Part shown: positions 36,200-45,420 of the stretch, one piece after another | Position numbering within the stretch: position 1 is the stretch's first letter | Layout: the number at the start of each line of letters is the position of its first letter | Assembly (NCBI RefSeq): GCF_019130065.1 | Contig: NZ_JAHSPG010000018.1 | Coordinates: forward strand, 124,001-188,000 | Reading direction: 5' to 3' | Length of the DNA stretch: 64,000 nt | DNA from: Pinibacter aurantiacus | GTDB taxonomy: Bacteria > Bacteroidota > Bacteroidia > Chitinophagales > Chitinophagaceae | Position numbers and translations under genes: made by a program | The notes under the pieces: model-generated | The model's input: only the letters and a program-made list of their open reading frames with translations | Told to the model about the DNA's origin: nothing | Database searches by the model: none

Positions 36200-36784
36200 A
36201 TGCAATGGTATTTGTGTGCGGTGACCGCTCTATTACTTACGACAGGTTGCAAAAAGACCACCTGCAAAACTTTACCCGAACCCACTGATCCTAAGATGGA
36301 GTATACAGAATTGAAAGACAGGACAGTCGGGTTTAACTCAAGCTATTCGATCGATCTTGACAAGGATGGCGAGAGTGATTTTTCTTTCTCCACTCTTCTT
36401 GTTGGTGATCCAATTTTAAAAAGGGATTACAGACAGTACTACATCAGCTCGAAATTTTACACCAACTGCCAGGTAAATGAAAACGAAGAAACGCCTGTAT
36501 TGCAAAGGGGTGATAAGATCGCATCTGCGCCACTTGAAGGCTTCCATTGGTATAATGCTTCACATGTAGTGATTGCGCAAAAGATCATAGAAATGAATGG
36601 CACATCATGGTCGGGCAATTGGAAACAAGTTGCGCATGCCTATCAACCGGTAAGCATTCTTAAAGGCGACAAAACTTATTATGGCTGGATAGAATTATCC
36701 TTCGACATCCAAAACGAAAGAATCATTTTGCATCGTGCCGCTGTGGCGAAGGAGGCGGGGGTGGAAGTGAAAGCAGGGATTTAG
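36200..36784 (+). CDS. Hypothetical lipoprotein
   Basis: A 194-residue protein when started at MQWYLCAVTALLLTTGC, whose LTTGC is a lipobox; the open frame reaches 13 codons further upstream, but that extension would put charged residues before the signal peptide. The mature part contains DLDKDGESDFSF, which resembles an EF-hand-like calcium loop or the DxDxDG motif of FG-GAP-like proteins. No family is recognised. It lies alone between two inverted-repeat spacers. Confidence 0.7.
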   Translation: MQWYLCAVTALLLTTGCKKTTCKTLPEPTDPKMEYTELKDRTVGFNSSYSIDLDKDGESDFSFSTLLVGDPILKRDYRQYYISSKFYTNCQVNENEETPVLQRGDKIASAPLEGFHWYNASHVVIAQKIIEMNGTSWSGNWKQVAHAYQPVSILKGDKTYYGWIELSFDIQNERIILHRAAVAKEAGVEVKAGI

Positions 36785-36788
36785 AGAG

Positions 36789-36940
36789 CAATTAATAATT
36801 AATAATTAAGAATTAATAGGTGCTGCAACCAGACGAGATTAAAATCGTTGAATGTGGTACTCTTGCTTAAAGGAATATTGTATTCCGTTTCGCAAGCCGC
36901 CCTATTAATTTTTAATTATTAATTATTAATTATTAATTAC
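36789..36940. repeat. Inverted-repeat spacer, TTAATAATT dialect
   Basis: The left arm is 36789-36820 and the right arm about 36901-36940, which includes the stop codon of the AsmA-like gene on the minus strand. The arms match those of the spacer at 57-184, and both centres contain a CGCAA-GCC core near the right arm. Confidence 0.8.
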
Positions 36941-38637
36941 TTCACCTTCGCTCTTTCTTTATCCTTTCCCATTCCTCCTGCACCAACCTGTTCTTTAATG
37001 CCGTAGAATATGGTTTTCCAGATGAGGTTGAACATTGACTTTGTAATGTCTCTTTCGTATTGAACGTTCACAACATCGGGGCGATTATCGTTTGCTTTGT
37101 TTTTCTTTTTCAATAAGATCTTGTTCGCCAGAAATGTGATGAATCCTCGTTTTTTGAAACCGGTAGGACTTGACGTGTCGCGCTTCAACATTTCAATGTC
37201 AACATCATCGTAGTAGAATGAAATCTTCCCATTTGAATGTAAGTTGTTTGCAGTCATGTTGAATGAAAGCTGTTTAATGTTCGCACTGTTGATCTTAACC
37301 TCGCCAAGAGGAATGGTAACCTGGTTAAGAATTTTGCCATCAAAGGCGCCGAATTTTCCGCTCACTTTAAATTCTCCGTTAGCGGGATTGTTAGGAAAAA
37401 CAAAGTGTGCATCAAGAGGCGCTTCGCCCATAAATTTTGCAGTGATAGCAATATTCATTACGCCGCTTCCTTCAATGTTACTCAGGTTGTTTATATCGCC
37501 ATTGACTTTTGTAAAGCTTATTACACCTACTTTCTTTGTGTCAGCACTTTTTTCTTTATAGGCAACTGTCGCGTTTTGTACTTTGATATATGGCACACGC
37601 ACAGGTAAGTCCAGTTTGCTTAACAGCTGGTGCGGGTACCCTCCAACTTTCGATTTGCTATTCGATGGCGCCGTTCTGTCCTGGTATACCTCAATGTGTG
37701 CACCCGATAAAAGAATTTTATCTGCAAGTATAGAGCGGTTGTTAAGAAATTCACTGTAGTCAAAATTGCCCATAACGAATTCCGGAGCCCTTATGTCAAA
37801 CCTGTCAATTTGATGACCCAAATGTTTGGCAAATCCATCTTCATTGTAAAGTGGCTGCAGTTTAAGATCATTAATGGTCGTGATAGTGTTTCCTTTTATC
37901 TGAACATAAAGCTTTGCCAATGAAAGTTTGTACATATCCTTACTCAGCGGCATTGAAAAACTATCAACATAAATTCTCGCATCATTGGAATATAGAAATC
38001 TATCGGTATTGCCTCGCGTAGTAGAGTCTATCAGCACATTGAAAAGATCTGCACTTATACGATTTACATCGGTTTCCTTATAATGTTGATTCGTTCCATA
38101 GTACGCAAAGGACGCATTGTGAAGCGAAAGCGTATCGATTCTTATAGAGCTAATGTCCTTGTTGATCTTGTCATACAGCGTGGTAATCTTTATCGTAGTA
38201 TCAGTTTCTGTTTTCTTTTTTACGGAGTCAAAGTGATACATTTTGATTGTGGCATCATCCAGCAATATCTTGCGGAGATCGACGCCCTTCTCTGTTAGAA
38301 GTTTGTAAGCATCTACATTTTTTATCTCCAGTTTTTTTAGGAGGATATCAACTGTATTGGCAGGGATGTCAGCAGCCCGAAGCGTCTTAAGTATCGATGA
38401 ATCGATTGTAAAATGTATGTCGTGGAGGGTGATGCTTAAATTGTCAATATCAACGTCTGTTTTACTGATATGTATTTTGTAAAGGCCGCCAGTCGCCTCA
38501 TGTACGGTCTTCTCTATGCGCTGCGAAAGCCTCCTTTCAACATTGCTGGATTTAAAATAGCTTTTAAGGAATAGGTATGTACCTAGCCCCAGTATCAATA
38601 TTCCGATCAGGATGTAGAGTAATATATTCTTTCGCAT
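36937..38637 (-). CDS. AsmA/DUF748-like membrane-anchored protein
   Basis: A 566-residue protein with one N-terminal transmembrane helix (about 5-27, ILLYILIGILILGLGTYLFL) and a large periplasmic part made of beta-rich repeats. Features such as ITLHDIHFTID and VNGDINNLSNIEGSG fit the AsmA/DUF748 group, whose members are thought to form long grooves that move lipids between membranes or support outer-membrane assembly. The C-terminus (MGKDKERAKVK) is basic. It is a single gene with no clear operon partner. The function is inferred from the fold family only. Confidence 0.7.
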   Translation of the reverse strand: MRKNILLYILIGILILGLGTYLFLKSYFKSSNVERRLSQRIEKTVHEATGGLYKIHISKTDVDIDNLSITLHDIHFTIDSSILKTLRAADIPANTVDILLKKLEIKNVDAYKLLTEKGVDLRKILLDDATIKMYHFDSVKKKTETDTTIKITTLYDKINKDISSIRIDTLSLHNASFAYYGTNQHYKETDVNRISADLFNVLIDSTTRGNTDRFLYSNDARIYVDSFSMPLSKDMYKLSLAKLYVQIKGNTITTINDLKLQPLYNEDGFAKHLGHQIDRFDIRAPEFVMGNFDYSEFLNNRSILADKILLSGAHIEVYQDRTAPSNSKSKVGGYPHQLLSKLDLPVRVPYIKVQNATVAYKEKSADTKKVGVISFTKVNGDINNLSNIEGSGVMNIAITAKFMGEAPLDAHFVFPNNPANGEFKVSGKFGAFDGKILNQVTIPLGEVKINSANIKQLSFNMTANNLHSNGKISFYYDDVDIEMLKRDTSSPTGFKKRGFITFLANKILLKKKNKANDNRPDVVNVQYERDITKSMFNLIWKTIFYGIKEQVGAGGMGKDKERAKVK

Positions 38638-38729
38638 AGGTATAAAAAAGGTGAGCAGAAAGTTGTGATCTGCAATTCATTTTCACCACTTAACTGCTCA
38701 CATTCATTTACTTTCTTATTGTTAGTACA

Positions 38730-39287
38730 TCACTTTTTAACAGGTGATGAAGCAAAAAAGTTTTCAATAGTATGTAACAGATTTGAAACAGGGCCTTCCA
38801 TTTTATTTGTTCTGTCATCAATGGTTGTGTCATCAAGTGCCTTTCCTAATTCTATCGAGGCGGGCAAATGCGCGAGAATTTCATGACGCTGATCTGCCAG
38901 TAGTGACTGGGCTTTCGCAGGATCATTGCCCGCTTGCTCGTGGAGTAGTTTCACTGCCTGTAGTGCCAGGTTATCCAGCACACCGGCTGTATAGACTTCT
39001 GAAAAACCAGAATAGTCTGCTACCTTATTCACCACTTCCGTATAGTTTGAACCAAGCATATCTGCCAGCACATTGCCGGCTGGTTCTCGCTTTAACAGTC
39101 TTGCGCCACCATCACGAGTGTGTGTGTATTTGTACAATACCGTTAAAACAGTTGGAACACTTGCCTGTGCCAGTTTATCATATCTGTGTGCAAAATCTTC
39201 TTCTTTAAGATCCTGCGTGTTGGGGTCAATCTTGTTAATATTTGTCCCCATGTATTTTTGAAGTTCCTTTACCAGATTGAGTTGCAT
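38730..39287 (-). CDS. DUF937 domain protein
   Basis: A 185-residue soluble protein starting at MQLNLVKELQKYMG; the open frame continues 25 codons upstream into an inverted-repeat arm (IFSNLQILQN), so the internal start is preferred. The helical DUF937 pattern appears as GGARLLKREPAGNVLADMLG and the C-terminal LADQRHEILAHLPASIELGK. The biochemical role of DUF937 (YidB-like) proteins is not established. Confidence 0.8.
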   Translation of the reverse strand: MQLNLVKELQKYMGTNINKIDPNTQDLKEEDFAHRYDKLAQASVPTVLTVLYKYTHTRDGGARLLKREPAGNVLADMLGSNYTEVVNKVADYSGFSEVYTAGVLDNLALQAVKLLHEQAGNDPAKAQSLLADQRHEILAHLPASIELGKALDDTTIDDRTNKMEGPVSNLLHTIENFFASSPVKK

Positions 39288-39321
39288 AGTGATGGGTTTT
39301 GTGTGATAGAGAGTGTTTTGC

Positions 39322-39500
39322 AAAATTTGAAGATTTGAAAATATAGGAATTTGAAAATTCATTTAATGCGTCGGCCTTTACTTAATCAATCTCTCTTAAA
39401 CCTTTACTTAATCAATCTCTCTTAAATGAATAATGATTATAAAGAACGAATGATAGACCAGATGCATTTTCAAATTCCCATATTTTCATATTTTCAAATT
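39322..39500. repeat. Inverted-repeat spacer, TTTGAAAAT dialect
   Basis: The left arm (39322-39360, AATTTGAAGATTTGAAAATA) pairs with the right arm (39467-39500), which reaches the stop codon of the DUF6496 gene. Unlike the others, its centre contains a recent 26-bp tandem duplication. Confidence 0.8.
39375..39426 (+). repeat. Perfect 26-bp tandem duplication
   Basis: The 26 bases beginning CCTTTACTTAATCAATCTCT occur twice head to tail (39375-39400 and 39401-39426) without a mismatch. It is non-coding. Confidence 0.9.
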
Positions 39501-39822
39501 ATTTCGCCATTCTGCGCACAGCCTTCTTTGGTGCAGCTCGCTTAGCAGCGGCTTTTTTCGGCGCAGCTTTCTTCGCTGTTGCACGTCTTGGAGCAGCACG
39601 TTTTGCGGTTGCTCTCTTACTTGTTGTTTTTGTTTTTTCCTCCGGATTTTTCGGCGCTTTCATTCCTTTTTCTCTTGCTTCACTTAGTGCAATGGCAATT
39701 GCCTGTTTAGGATTTTTAACAGTGCCGCCTTTGCCGCCAGGTCCGCTTTTCAATGTGCCTTTTTTAAATCTGTGCATATCTTCTTCAACCATGTTTTGGG
39801 TTGCTTTTGAATATTTTGGCAT
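39499..39822 (-). CDS. DUF6496 protein with histone H1-like tail
   Basis: A 107-residue basic protein. The first 55 residues (MPKYSKATQNMVEEDMHRFK, GGTVKNPKQAIAIALSEARE) form the DUF6496 domain, and about 65-107 form a Lys/Ala/Pro/Arg tail of repeated KRAAPKKA units like that of histone H1 or bacterial Hc1. DNA or RNA binding is likely from composition. It lies near other stress-type genes (DUF892, topoisomerase IB), and on the strand opposite to them. Confidence 0.82.
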   Translation of the reverse strand: MPKYSKATQNMVEEDMHRFKKGTLKSGPGGKGGTVKNPKQAIAIALSEAREKGMKAPKNPEEKTKTTSKRATAKRAAPRRATAKKAAPKKAAAKRAAPKKAVRRMAK

Positions 39823-39936
39823 AACATGAAATTTAACGATTAATAAATAAGGCTATGTTAACACAAGCGTGAACTATTTGCCACATAGCTATAGTGTATC
39901 CATTAAAAACCCTACCGTTCCTGTCTGAAAGCAAAA

Positions 39937-39961
39937 AGCCGGGAAATGGGGATTTCCGGCT
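39937..39961. terminator. Strong hairpin between divergent genes
   Basis: AGCCGGGAAAT (39937-39947) pairs with ATTTCCGGCT (39952-39961) with one bulged G and loop GGGG. A-run and T-run flanks on the two sides make it terminator-like on either strand, but no gene ends here. It may end a short leader or an unannotated small RNA. It overlaps an apparent ATG at 39946, which argues against that start. Confidence 0.5.
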
Positions 39962-39984
39962 ACATTTTTCAAGCCTTTACAAGG

Positions 39985-40368
39985 ATGGCAAACGGCAAGG
40001 TATTTACTGCACATCCTGAAAATACTTTTATGCGACCTGAATATCATTTACAAGAAATGCGTGACATGCGTTACTGCATCAACAAGGCGGTAAACAATGG
40101 TTACACGCAGGATTTTAAAGTGAACGAAAAGGGCCTGCTTTCTCTTCAGACAGAACAGGTGTATAAACCGGATGATGTTAGAGTAGTAGATTTCTACAGG
40201 TTTGAAGGTGCATCAGATCCGGATGACAATGCAATATTGTATGTGATAGAAACCGGAAACGGTTCGAAAGGAACACTGGTAGATGCTTACGGCGTTTATG
40301 CAGACATGATGATTGGACGTTTCTTAAAACAAGTTGAAGACATTCATAAAAAGTCTGCAATGGCATAG
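39985..40368 (+). CDS. Small protein of the group mislabelled as phosphoribosylpyrophosphate synthetase
   Basis: A 127-residue soluble protein starting at MANGKVFTAHPENTF; an upstream ATG at 39946 lies in a hairpin and is not preferred. The C-terminal core, VVDFYRFEGASDPDDNAILY followed by KGTLVDAYGVYAD, is the pattern of a Bacteroidota family of about 100 residues often labelled phosphoribosylpyrophosphate synthetase in databases although it lacks that enzyme's domains. The function is unknown. It precedes the DUF892 and topoisomerase IB genes on the same strand. Confidence 0.75.
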   Translation: MANGKVFTAHPENTFMRPEYHLQEMRDMRYCINKAVNNGYTQDFKVNEKGLLSLQTEQVYKPDDVRVVDFYRFEGASDPDDNAILYVIETGNGSKGTLVDAYGVYADMMIGRFLKQVEDIHKKSAMA

Positions 40369-40480
40369 AGTAAAGTAAAAAGTAAAAAGTCCTTAGAGAC
40401 TACTTCTCTTTTTGAATTTTAACTTTTGAATTTTGACTTTCAAATACCACACATTTTAATCAATCATTAAATTTTCATTT

Positions 40481-41065
40481 ATGGAAAAGACAACTAAAAG
40501 TGCCAATGGAAAAGCGGCGACTTCCACCGCAACAAGAAAAACATCTTCTTCAAAAAACAAAACAGTCAAATCAATGCTGGCTGATTTTTTTGTGGAAGAG
40601 ATAAAGGACATTTATTGGGCTGAAAAGCACATAGTAAAAGCGTTGCCAAAAATGCAAAAGGCAGCTAATTCAGATGAGCTTGCCAATGCGTTTTCTGAAC
40701 ACCTTAAACAAACAGAAGGACATGTAACTCGTCTTGAACGCGTTTTTGAATTGTTAGGTGAATCTCCCAAAGCAAAAAAATGCGATGCTATGGAGGGTAT
40801 TCTTAAGGAAGGCGAAAGCATCATTGAAGAAACTGAAGAAGGTACCAGCACCCGCGATGTTGGTTTAATTCTGGCTGCGCAAAAAGTAGAACACTATGAG
40901 ATTACCACGTACGGCAGTTTGCATCAACTAGCTACTACAATGGGCAAGAATGATGTAGCTGATTTGCTTGCACAAACTTTGCAGGAAGAAAAAAATACAG
41001 ATAAGTTATTAACAAAAATCGCCGAGGCGCATATTAACAATGCTGCTGAGGATGAGGAAGAATAG
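40481..41065 (+). CDS. DUF892 ferritin-like protein (YciE/YciF type)
   Basis: A 194-residue protein. The first 27 residues are a Lys/Thr/Ser-rich leader, followed by the ferritin-like four-helix domain (about 30-185): LADFFVEEIKDIYWAEKHIV, HLKQTEGHVTRLERVFELLG, and QKVEHYEITTYGSL with a potential metal-binding Glu/His set. Homologues are induced by general stress in several bacteria. The basic leader is an addition often seen in Bacteroidota and may bind nucleic acid (inferred). Confidence 0.9.
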   Translation: MEKTTKSANGKAATSTATRKTSSSKNKTVKSMLADFFVEEIKDIYWAEKHIVKALPKMQKAANSDELANAFSEHLKQTEGHVTRLERVFELLGESPKAKKCDAMEGILKEGESIIEETEEGTSTRDVGLILAAQKVEHYEITTYGSLHQLATTMGKNDVADLLAQTLQEEKNTDKLLTKIAEAHINNAAEDEEE

Positions 41066-41068
41066 TAT

Positions 41069-41160
41069 GCTTCACGCTTAACGCATAACGCCTAACGCAG
41101 GAAGTCTCCGCGTTGCGTGTTATGCGTTTCTGCTATTAGCGTTAAGCATCAGGCGTTCAA
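41069..41160. repeat. Inverted-repeat spacer, TTAACGC/GCGTTA dialect
   Basis: CACGCTTAACGCATAACGCC (from 41073) is answered by GTGTTATGCG and TAGCGTTAAGCATCAGGCG on the right side (to about 41157). It lies between the DUF892 and topoisomerase genes. Confidence 0.65.
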
Positions 41161-41176
41161 CTTTAAGTATAAAAAC

Positions 41177-42256
41177 ATGGAAGCACTCAAATTATCGCAC
41201 CCGCAATTTCTACGTATAGCGGCAGATTACAAGGAGTCTGCGAAAGTGGCGCATTTGGTTTATGTGTCGGTGAGCGATCCGGGAATTGTGCGTGTAAAGA
41301 AAGGAAAGGGATTTAGTTACTATCTTGAAGATAAACTTGTGAAGAGCAAAGATGACTTGCTTCGATTTAAGAAATTGGTCATCCCTCCGGCATGGAAAAG
41401 TGTATGGATATGCACCTTGCCAGAAGGTCACATTCAGGCTGCGGGCCTTGATGCACGCGGACGCAAGCAGTATCGTTATCATCCTCTTTGGAATGTGTTG
41501 CGCAATGAAACAAAATTCCATCGAATGCTGGAGTTTGGGAAAACGATTCCGTCACTACGTGCAAAGATTGAACAGGACATTGTTTCCAAAGAGTTGAATG
41601 CGGATAAAGTTATAGCCACTGTTATCTCGCTGATGGAACGTACTTACATACGCATCGGCAATGAAGGTTATGAAAAGTTGTACGGATCTTATGGCCTCAC
41701 TACGTTAAAAGACAAACACGTTTCGATACAAGGAGACAAGATTTCTTTTTCATTCAAAGGAAAAAAAGGCGTTTATCATAATGTCTCTCTCAAAAATAAA
41801 AGGCTTGCGAAAATTGTTGAGGCGTGTCGCGACATTCCCGGCAAGGAACTTTTTCAATTTTATGATACTGAAAACAATTGCAAGTCGATAGATTCAGGGG
41901 CGGTGAACAATTATATAAAAGAAGCCACCGGAGCGGACTTTACCGCAAAGGATTTTCGAACCTGGGCGGGCACTTTGAATGCGTTGCGTGCTTTTAAGTC
42001 GATTGGAGAAGCTGCGACTTCAGCAGAAGGAAAGAAAAATGTGGTGACAGTATTGGATGAAGTCAGCCAAAAGTTGGGTAACACGCGAGCCGTTTGCAAG
42101 AAATATTATGTCCATCCCGGCCTGATAAAAATGTACGAAGAAAACAATCTGAAAAAATACATAACCGCCCTTGATAAAATCGAAGAGCCGGATAGTAAGA
42201 CGGATTTGACGGGAGAGGAGAAGGTGTTGATGAAAGTGCTGGCAGAGACAATTTGA
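41177..42256 (+). CDS. DNA topoisomerase IB
   Basis: A 359-residue eukaryotic-type topoisomerase that relaxes DNA supercoils through a 3'-phosphotyrosyl bond. The start at MEALKLSHPQF is preferred over an ATG 20 codons upstream that lies in a repeat arm. The N-terminal domain contains IPPAWKSVWICTLPEGHIQA. Catalytic-domain residues are the Arg in YIRIGNEGYEK, the Lys in KGKKGVYHNV, the Arg in DFRTWAGT, and the Tyr in CKKYYVHP. This bacterial branch is widespread in soil bacteria. It sits with a DUF892 gene, consistent with a stress-resistance set. Confidence 0.93.
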   Translation: MEALKLSHPQFLRIAADYKESAKVAHLVYVSVSDPGIVRVKKGKGFSYYLEDKLVKSKDDLLRFKKLVIPPAWKSVWICTLPEGHIQAAGLDARGRKQYRYHPLWNVLRNETKFHRMLEFGKTIPSLRAKIEQDIVSKELNADKVIATVISLMERTYIRIGNEGYEKLYGSYGLTTLKDKHVSIQGDKISFSFKGKKGVYHNVSLKNKRLAKIVEACRDIPGKELFQFYDTENNCKSIDSGAVNNYIKEATGADFTAKDFRTWAGTLNALRAFKSIGEAATSAEGKKNVVTVLDEVSQKLGNTRAVCKKYYVHPGLIKMYEENNLKKYITALDKIEEPDSKTDLTGEEKVLMKVLAETI

Positions 42257-42579
42257 AAATTTGAGGATTTGAAGATTTGAAAATTGTGGTTGCGGTAGGG
42301 GCGAATCGCATTCGCCCTCGCGCACACGAAGAATTTCCCCATATAAAAGACTGTTGCACACAAACCCAATGCCCACCAGAATTCCCGCCGACGAACGTAA
42401 TGCGACGCAACTAAAGTCCATGTTTATTCCACTGCCGGTTAACAAATTGTCCCCAAAAACATAAATAATTAATAATCAATTCCGAAAACCACAGCTAAAG
42501 CCATTTTCAAATCGTCAAATTTCCAAATTATCCAATTGTTTACCTTACTTTTGCACCGCATAAAAGTGCGTTTCAGAGA
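42257..42579. other. 323-bp spacer upstream of lepA
   Basis: It contains TTTGAAAATTTGAGG-dialect arms (42254-42289 and 42508-42540, complementary), copy 2 of the GGGCGAATCGCATTCGCCC hairpin (about 42298-42316), and a good Bacteroidota -7 element TACTTTTGC at 42546-42554, 34 bases before the lepA start. A clear -33 partner was not found. No coding sequence is seen. Confidence 0.65.
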
Positions 42580-44367
42580 ATGAAGAATATTCGAAATTTT
42601 TGTATTATAGCCCATATTGACCACGGAAAAAGCACCCTGGCAGACCGTTTACTACAAAGTACAGGTACCATCAGCGACAGAGAAATGATGGATCAGGTAT
42701 TGGATGACATGGATCTGGAAAGAGAAAAAGGTATTACTATTAAGAGCCATGCAATTCAGATCAACTACCCATTCAAAGGCGAAAAATATACACTTAATCT
42801 TATCGATACTCCCGGCCACGTTGACTTTAGCTACGAAGTGAGCCGTGCATTGGCAGCCTGCGAAGGCGCTTTGCTATTGGTGGATGCCACTCAGGGTATC
42901 CAGGCGCAAACTATCTCCAATCTTTACTTAGCAATAGATAACGACCTGGAAATCATTCCCGTAATCAATAAAATTGATATGGACGGTGCAATGATTGACG
43001 AGGTAAAAGATCAAATTATTGACCTGATCGGCTGCAAACCGGAAGATATTCTTTTGGCGAGTGGAAGAACCGGTTTAGGTGTTGATAAAATATTGGAAGC
43101 GATCGTTGAAAAGATTCCGGCTCCAAAGGGCGACCCAAATGCTCCTTTGCAAGCTTTGGTTTTTGACAGCGTTTTCAACAGTTTCCGCGGTATCATCGTG
43201 TACTACCGTATCATGAATGGTACGCTGAAAAAAGGCGACAAAGTTAGATTTACGTCTAACGATAGTGAATATGAAGCGGATGAAGTGGGCGTGCTTAAGC
43301 TAAAAATGGAAGAACGCAAAGAAGTGGAATGTGGTACGGTAGGCTATATTATCACCGGTATTAAAAACGCTAAAGAGGTGAAAGTGGGCGATACGCTTAC
43401 TTTGACTGCAAATCCGGGCGAAGGCATCAAGGGATTTGAGGACGTAAAACCGATGGTATTTGCCGGTATCTTCCCTGTAGAAACAGACGATTTTGAAGAG
43501 CTTCGTGAGTGCATGGACAAACTGCAGCTGAACGATGCGTCTCTTACATACGAACTTGAAACTTCGCAAGCGCTTGGTTTCGGTTTCCGATGCGGATTCC
43601 TTGGAATGCTGCACATGGAAATTATCCAGGAGCGTTTGGAAAGAGAGTTCAACCAAACAGTAATTACCACTGTACCGAACGTAAGCTTTATTGCTTACAC
43701 GGGGAAAGGTGAAAAAGTGATTGTAAACAACCCTGCCGAAATGCCTGATCCTACCCGCATTGACAGGATTGAAGAGCCTTTCATCAAAGCGCAGATTATC
43801 ACCAAGCCCGAGTATATTGGTAATATCATGACGCTTTGCCTTGGCAAACGTGGTATTCTTTTAAGTCAAAGCTATCTTACACAAACACGTGTTGAGTTGC
43901 AATTTGAAATGCCATTGACGGAGATCGTGTTTGACTTCTACGATAAATTGAAGAGCCAGACGAGAGGTTATGCTTCTTTCGATTACCATCCAATCGGATA
44001 CCGTGATAGCGATATCGTGAGAATGGATATCCTGCTGAATGCTGAAAAAGTGGATGCCCTGAGCGCGTTGATTCACCGTAGCCGTTCACATGATTTCGGA
44101 CGCAAGCTTTGCGAAAAATTGAAAGAGTTGTTGCCTCGCCAACAGTTCATGATTGCGATTCAGGCGGCCATCGGTGCGAAGATCGTTGCACGCGAGACCA
44201 TCAGCGCAATGCGTAAAGACGTAACTGCAAAATGTTATGGTGGTGACATTAGCCGTAAACGTAAACTGTTGGAGAAACAAAAAGAAGGTAAAAAACGTAT
44301 GCGCCAGATTGGTAGTGTAGAGGTTCCGCAGGAAGCGTTCCTCGCAGTGTTGAAACTGGATGATTAA
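42580..44367 (+). CDS. lepA: Elongation factor 4 (LepA)
   Basis: A 595-residue translational GTPase that acts on the ribosome (back-translocation and initiation or assembly roles have been reported). The G1 motif AHIDHGKST is at about residues 11-19, G2 includes [10 protein letters not shown]3 is DTPGHVDF, and G4 is NKIDMD. The EF-G-like domains II, III and V follow, with the LepA-specific C-terminal domain ([20 protein letters not shown]) confirming LepA rather than EF-G or BipA. Length is normal. It is followed by a strong terminator at 44389 and appears monocistronic. Confidence 0.98.
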   Translation: MKNIRNFCIIAHIDHGKSTLADRLLQSTGTISDREMMDQVLDDMDLEREKGITIKSHAIQINYPFKGEKYTLNLIDTPGHVDFSYEVSRALAACEGALLLVDATQGIQAQTISNLYLAIDNDLEIIPVINKIDMDGAMIDEVKDQIIDLIGCKPEDILLASGRTGLGVDKILEAIVEKIPAPKGDPNAPLQALVFDSVFNSFRGIIVYYRIMNGTLKKGDKVRFTSNDSEYEADEVGVLKLKMEERKEVECGTVGYIITGIKNAKEVKVGDTLTLTANPGEGIKGFEDVKPMVFAGIFPVETDDFEELRECMDKLQLNDASLTYELETSQALGFGFRCGFLGMLHMEIIQERLEREFNQTVITTVPNVSFIAYTGKGEKVIVNNPAEMPDPTRIDRIEEPFIKAQIITKPEYIGNIMTLCLGKRGILLSQSYLTQTRVELQFEMPLTEIVFDFYDKLKSQTRGYASFDYHPIGYRDSDIVRMDILLNAEKVDALSALIHRSRSHDFGRKLCEKLKELLPRQQFMIAIQAAIGAKIVARETISAMRKDVTAKCYGGDISRKRKLLEKQKEGKKRMRQIGSVEVPQEAFLAVLKLDD

Positions 44368-44388
44368 AAATATATTTCTCTATAATTG

Positions 44389-44413
44389 AAGTCCGGCATT
44401 GCCGGACTTTTTT
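44389..44413 (+). terminator. Rho-independent terminator of lepA
   Basis: AAGTCCGGC (44389-44397), loop ATT, GCCGGACTT (44401-44409), then a run of T. It lies 22 bases past the lepA stop. Confidence 0.93.
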
Positions 44414-44414
44414 G

Positions 44415-44585
44415 TTTCACGCAAAGAACGGAAAGGGTTCACGCGGCGAGCGCAGCGGAGCAGCGGACGGTTGAAGGTTTCAGTTAGTTCTAGGATTTAT
44501 ACAGTCCTATCAGCTGTTATTGCAAACGCAAACAAAGTAGACCCATCATACAGCCGCTGCCTCGCTGCTCCGCTGTGTTCGCTGC
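44415..44585. repeat. Inverted-repeat spacer, GCAGCGGAGCAGCGG dialect
   Basis: The left part contains GCGCAGCGGAGCAGCGG (about 44450-44466) and the right part its near-complement CCGCTGCCTCGCTGCTCCGC (about 44554-44573). It is a G/C-rich dialect, in contrast to the A/T-rich arms elsewhere. Confidence 0.75.
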
Positions 44586-44626
44586 GAGAAAAATGCGTTT
44601 GCGAGAAACAATAAAAATAAATTCAA

Positions 44627-45274
44627 ATGAAACCAATCGAAGCTTACAAATTTTGGTCGGAACAATATGATAGCAATGAGAATAAGACCCGCGATCTGGA
44701 GGCTGTTGCTTTGCGGGAAATGCTCGCCGGTATTGCATTTGAAAGATGTCTTGAAATTGGTTGCGGAACAGGAAAGAATACAACCTGGTTTGTGGAAAAG
44801 GCCGATCAGGTAACGTCCGTTGATATTTCCGAAGAGATGCTTGCAAAGGCGAAGGACAAGATTCGATCTGCTAAAGTTAATTTCAGGCAAGCCGATATTA
44901 CTGCTCCGTGGAATTTTGCAGATGGGTATTATGACCTGGTAAGTTTTAGTCTTGTGCTGGAACACATTCAAAACCTTGATCACATTTTTAGTGAAGCTGC
45001 GAAAGTTTTAAAAAACGGTGGCTATGTCTATGTGGGAGAGCTGCATCCATTTAAACAATACAGCGGTTCTAAGGCAAGATTTGAAACAGAGAACGGTACA
45101 CAGACAGTAGAATGTTTCAATCACAATGTTTCAGAGTTTACGCAAACTGCTGCCAGGCATGGGTTTTCAGTTCTGTCACTGAATGAATATTTCGATGATA
45201 ATGATGTGCAAACATTGCCAAGAATTTTGAGCATCGTTTTCAAAAAAACAGGTAGGTTATCCCTTCACGATTAG
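44627..45274 (+). CDS. Class I SAM-dependent methyltransferase
   Basis: A 215-residue soluble protein with the Rossmann-type methyltransferase fold. Motif I is LEIGCGTGKNT at about residues 45-55, followed by VTSVDISEEML (acidic ribose-binding residue) and YDLVSFSLVLEHIQNL (motif IV region). The substrate is unknown; the short length and the composition fit small-molecule methyltransferases of the UbiE/Methyltransf_11 type. Confidence 0.88.
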   Translation: MKPIEAYKFWSEQYDSNENKTRDLEAVALREMLAGIAFERCLEIGCGTGKNTTWFVEKADQVTSVDISEEMLAKAKDKIRSAKVNFRQADITAPWNFADGYYDLVSFSLVLEHIQNLDHIFSEAAKVLKNGGYVYVGELHPFKQYSGSKARFETENGTQTVECFNHNVSEFTQTAARHGFSVLSLNEYFDDNDVQTLPRILSIVFKKTGRLSLHD

Positions 45275-45408
45275 TTTCACGCAAAGGCGCAAAGTAAAAC
45301 AAAGAACGCAAAGGGTTGCTAAGTAGTGAACTCTTTGCGTTCTTCTTGGGCATAGACTGTAAAACTTCCCTTTGCGTACTTTGCTTCTTTGCGCCTTTGC
45401 GTGAAACA
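45274..45408. repeat. Inverted-repeat spacer, GCAAAGGCGCAAAG dialect
   Basis: The left arm (45274-45315, GTTTCACGCAAAGGCGCAAA...) and right arm (45366-45408) are complementary over about 40 bases with only small differences, and lie between convergent genes. It is the longest near-perfect arm pair in the window. Confidence 0.85.
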
Positions 45409-45420
45409 AAGCACGAAGTG

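Noticed and set aside
39946-39984. Upstream ATG of the gene at 39985
   Set aside because: The extra 13 codons lie in a strong hairpin and the product gains a sequence unlike the family; the ATG at 39985 is preferred.
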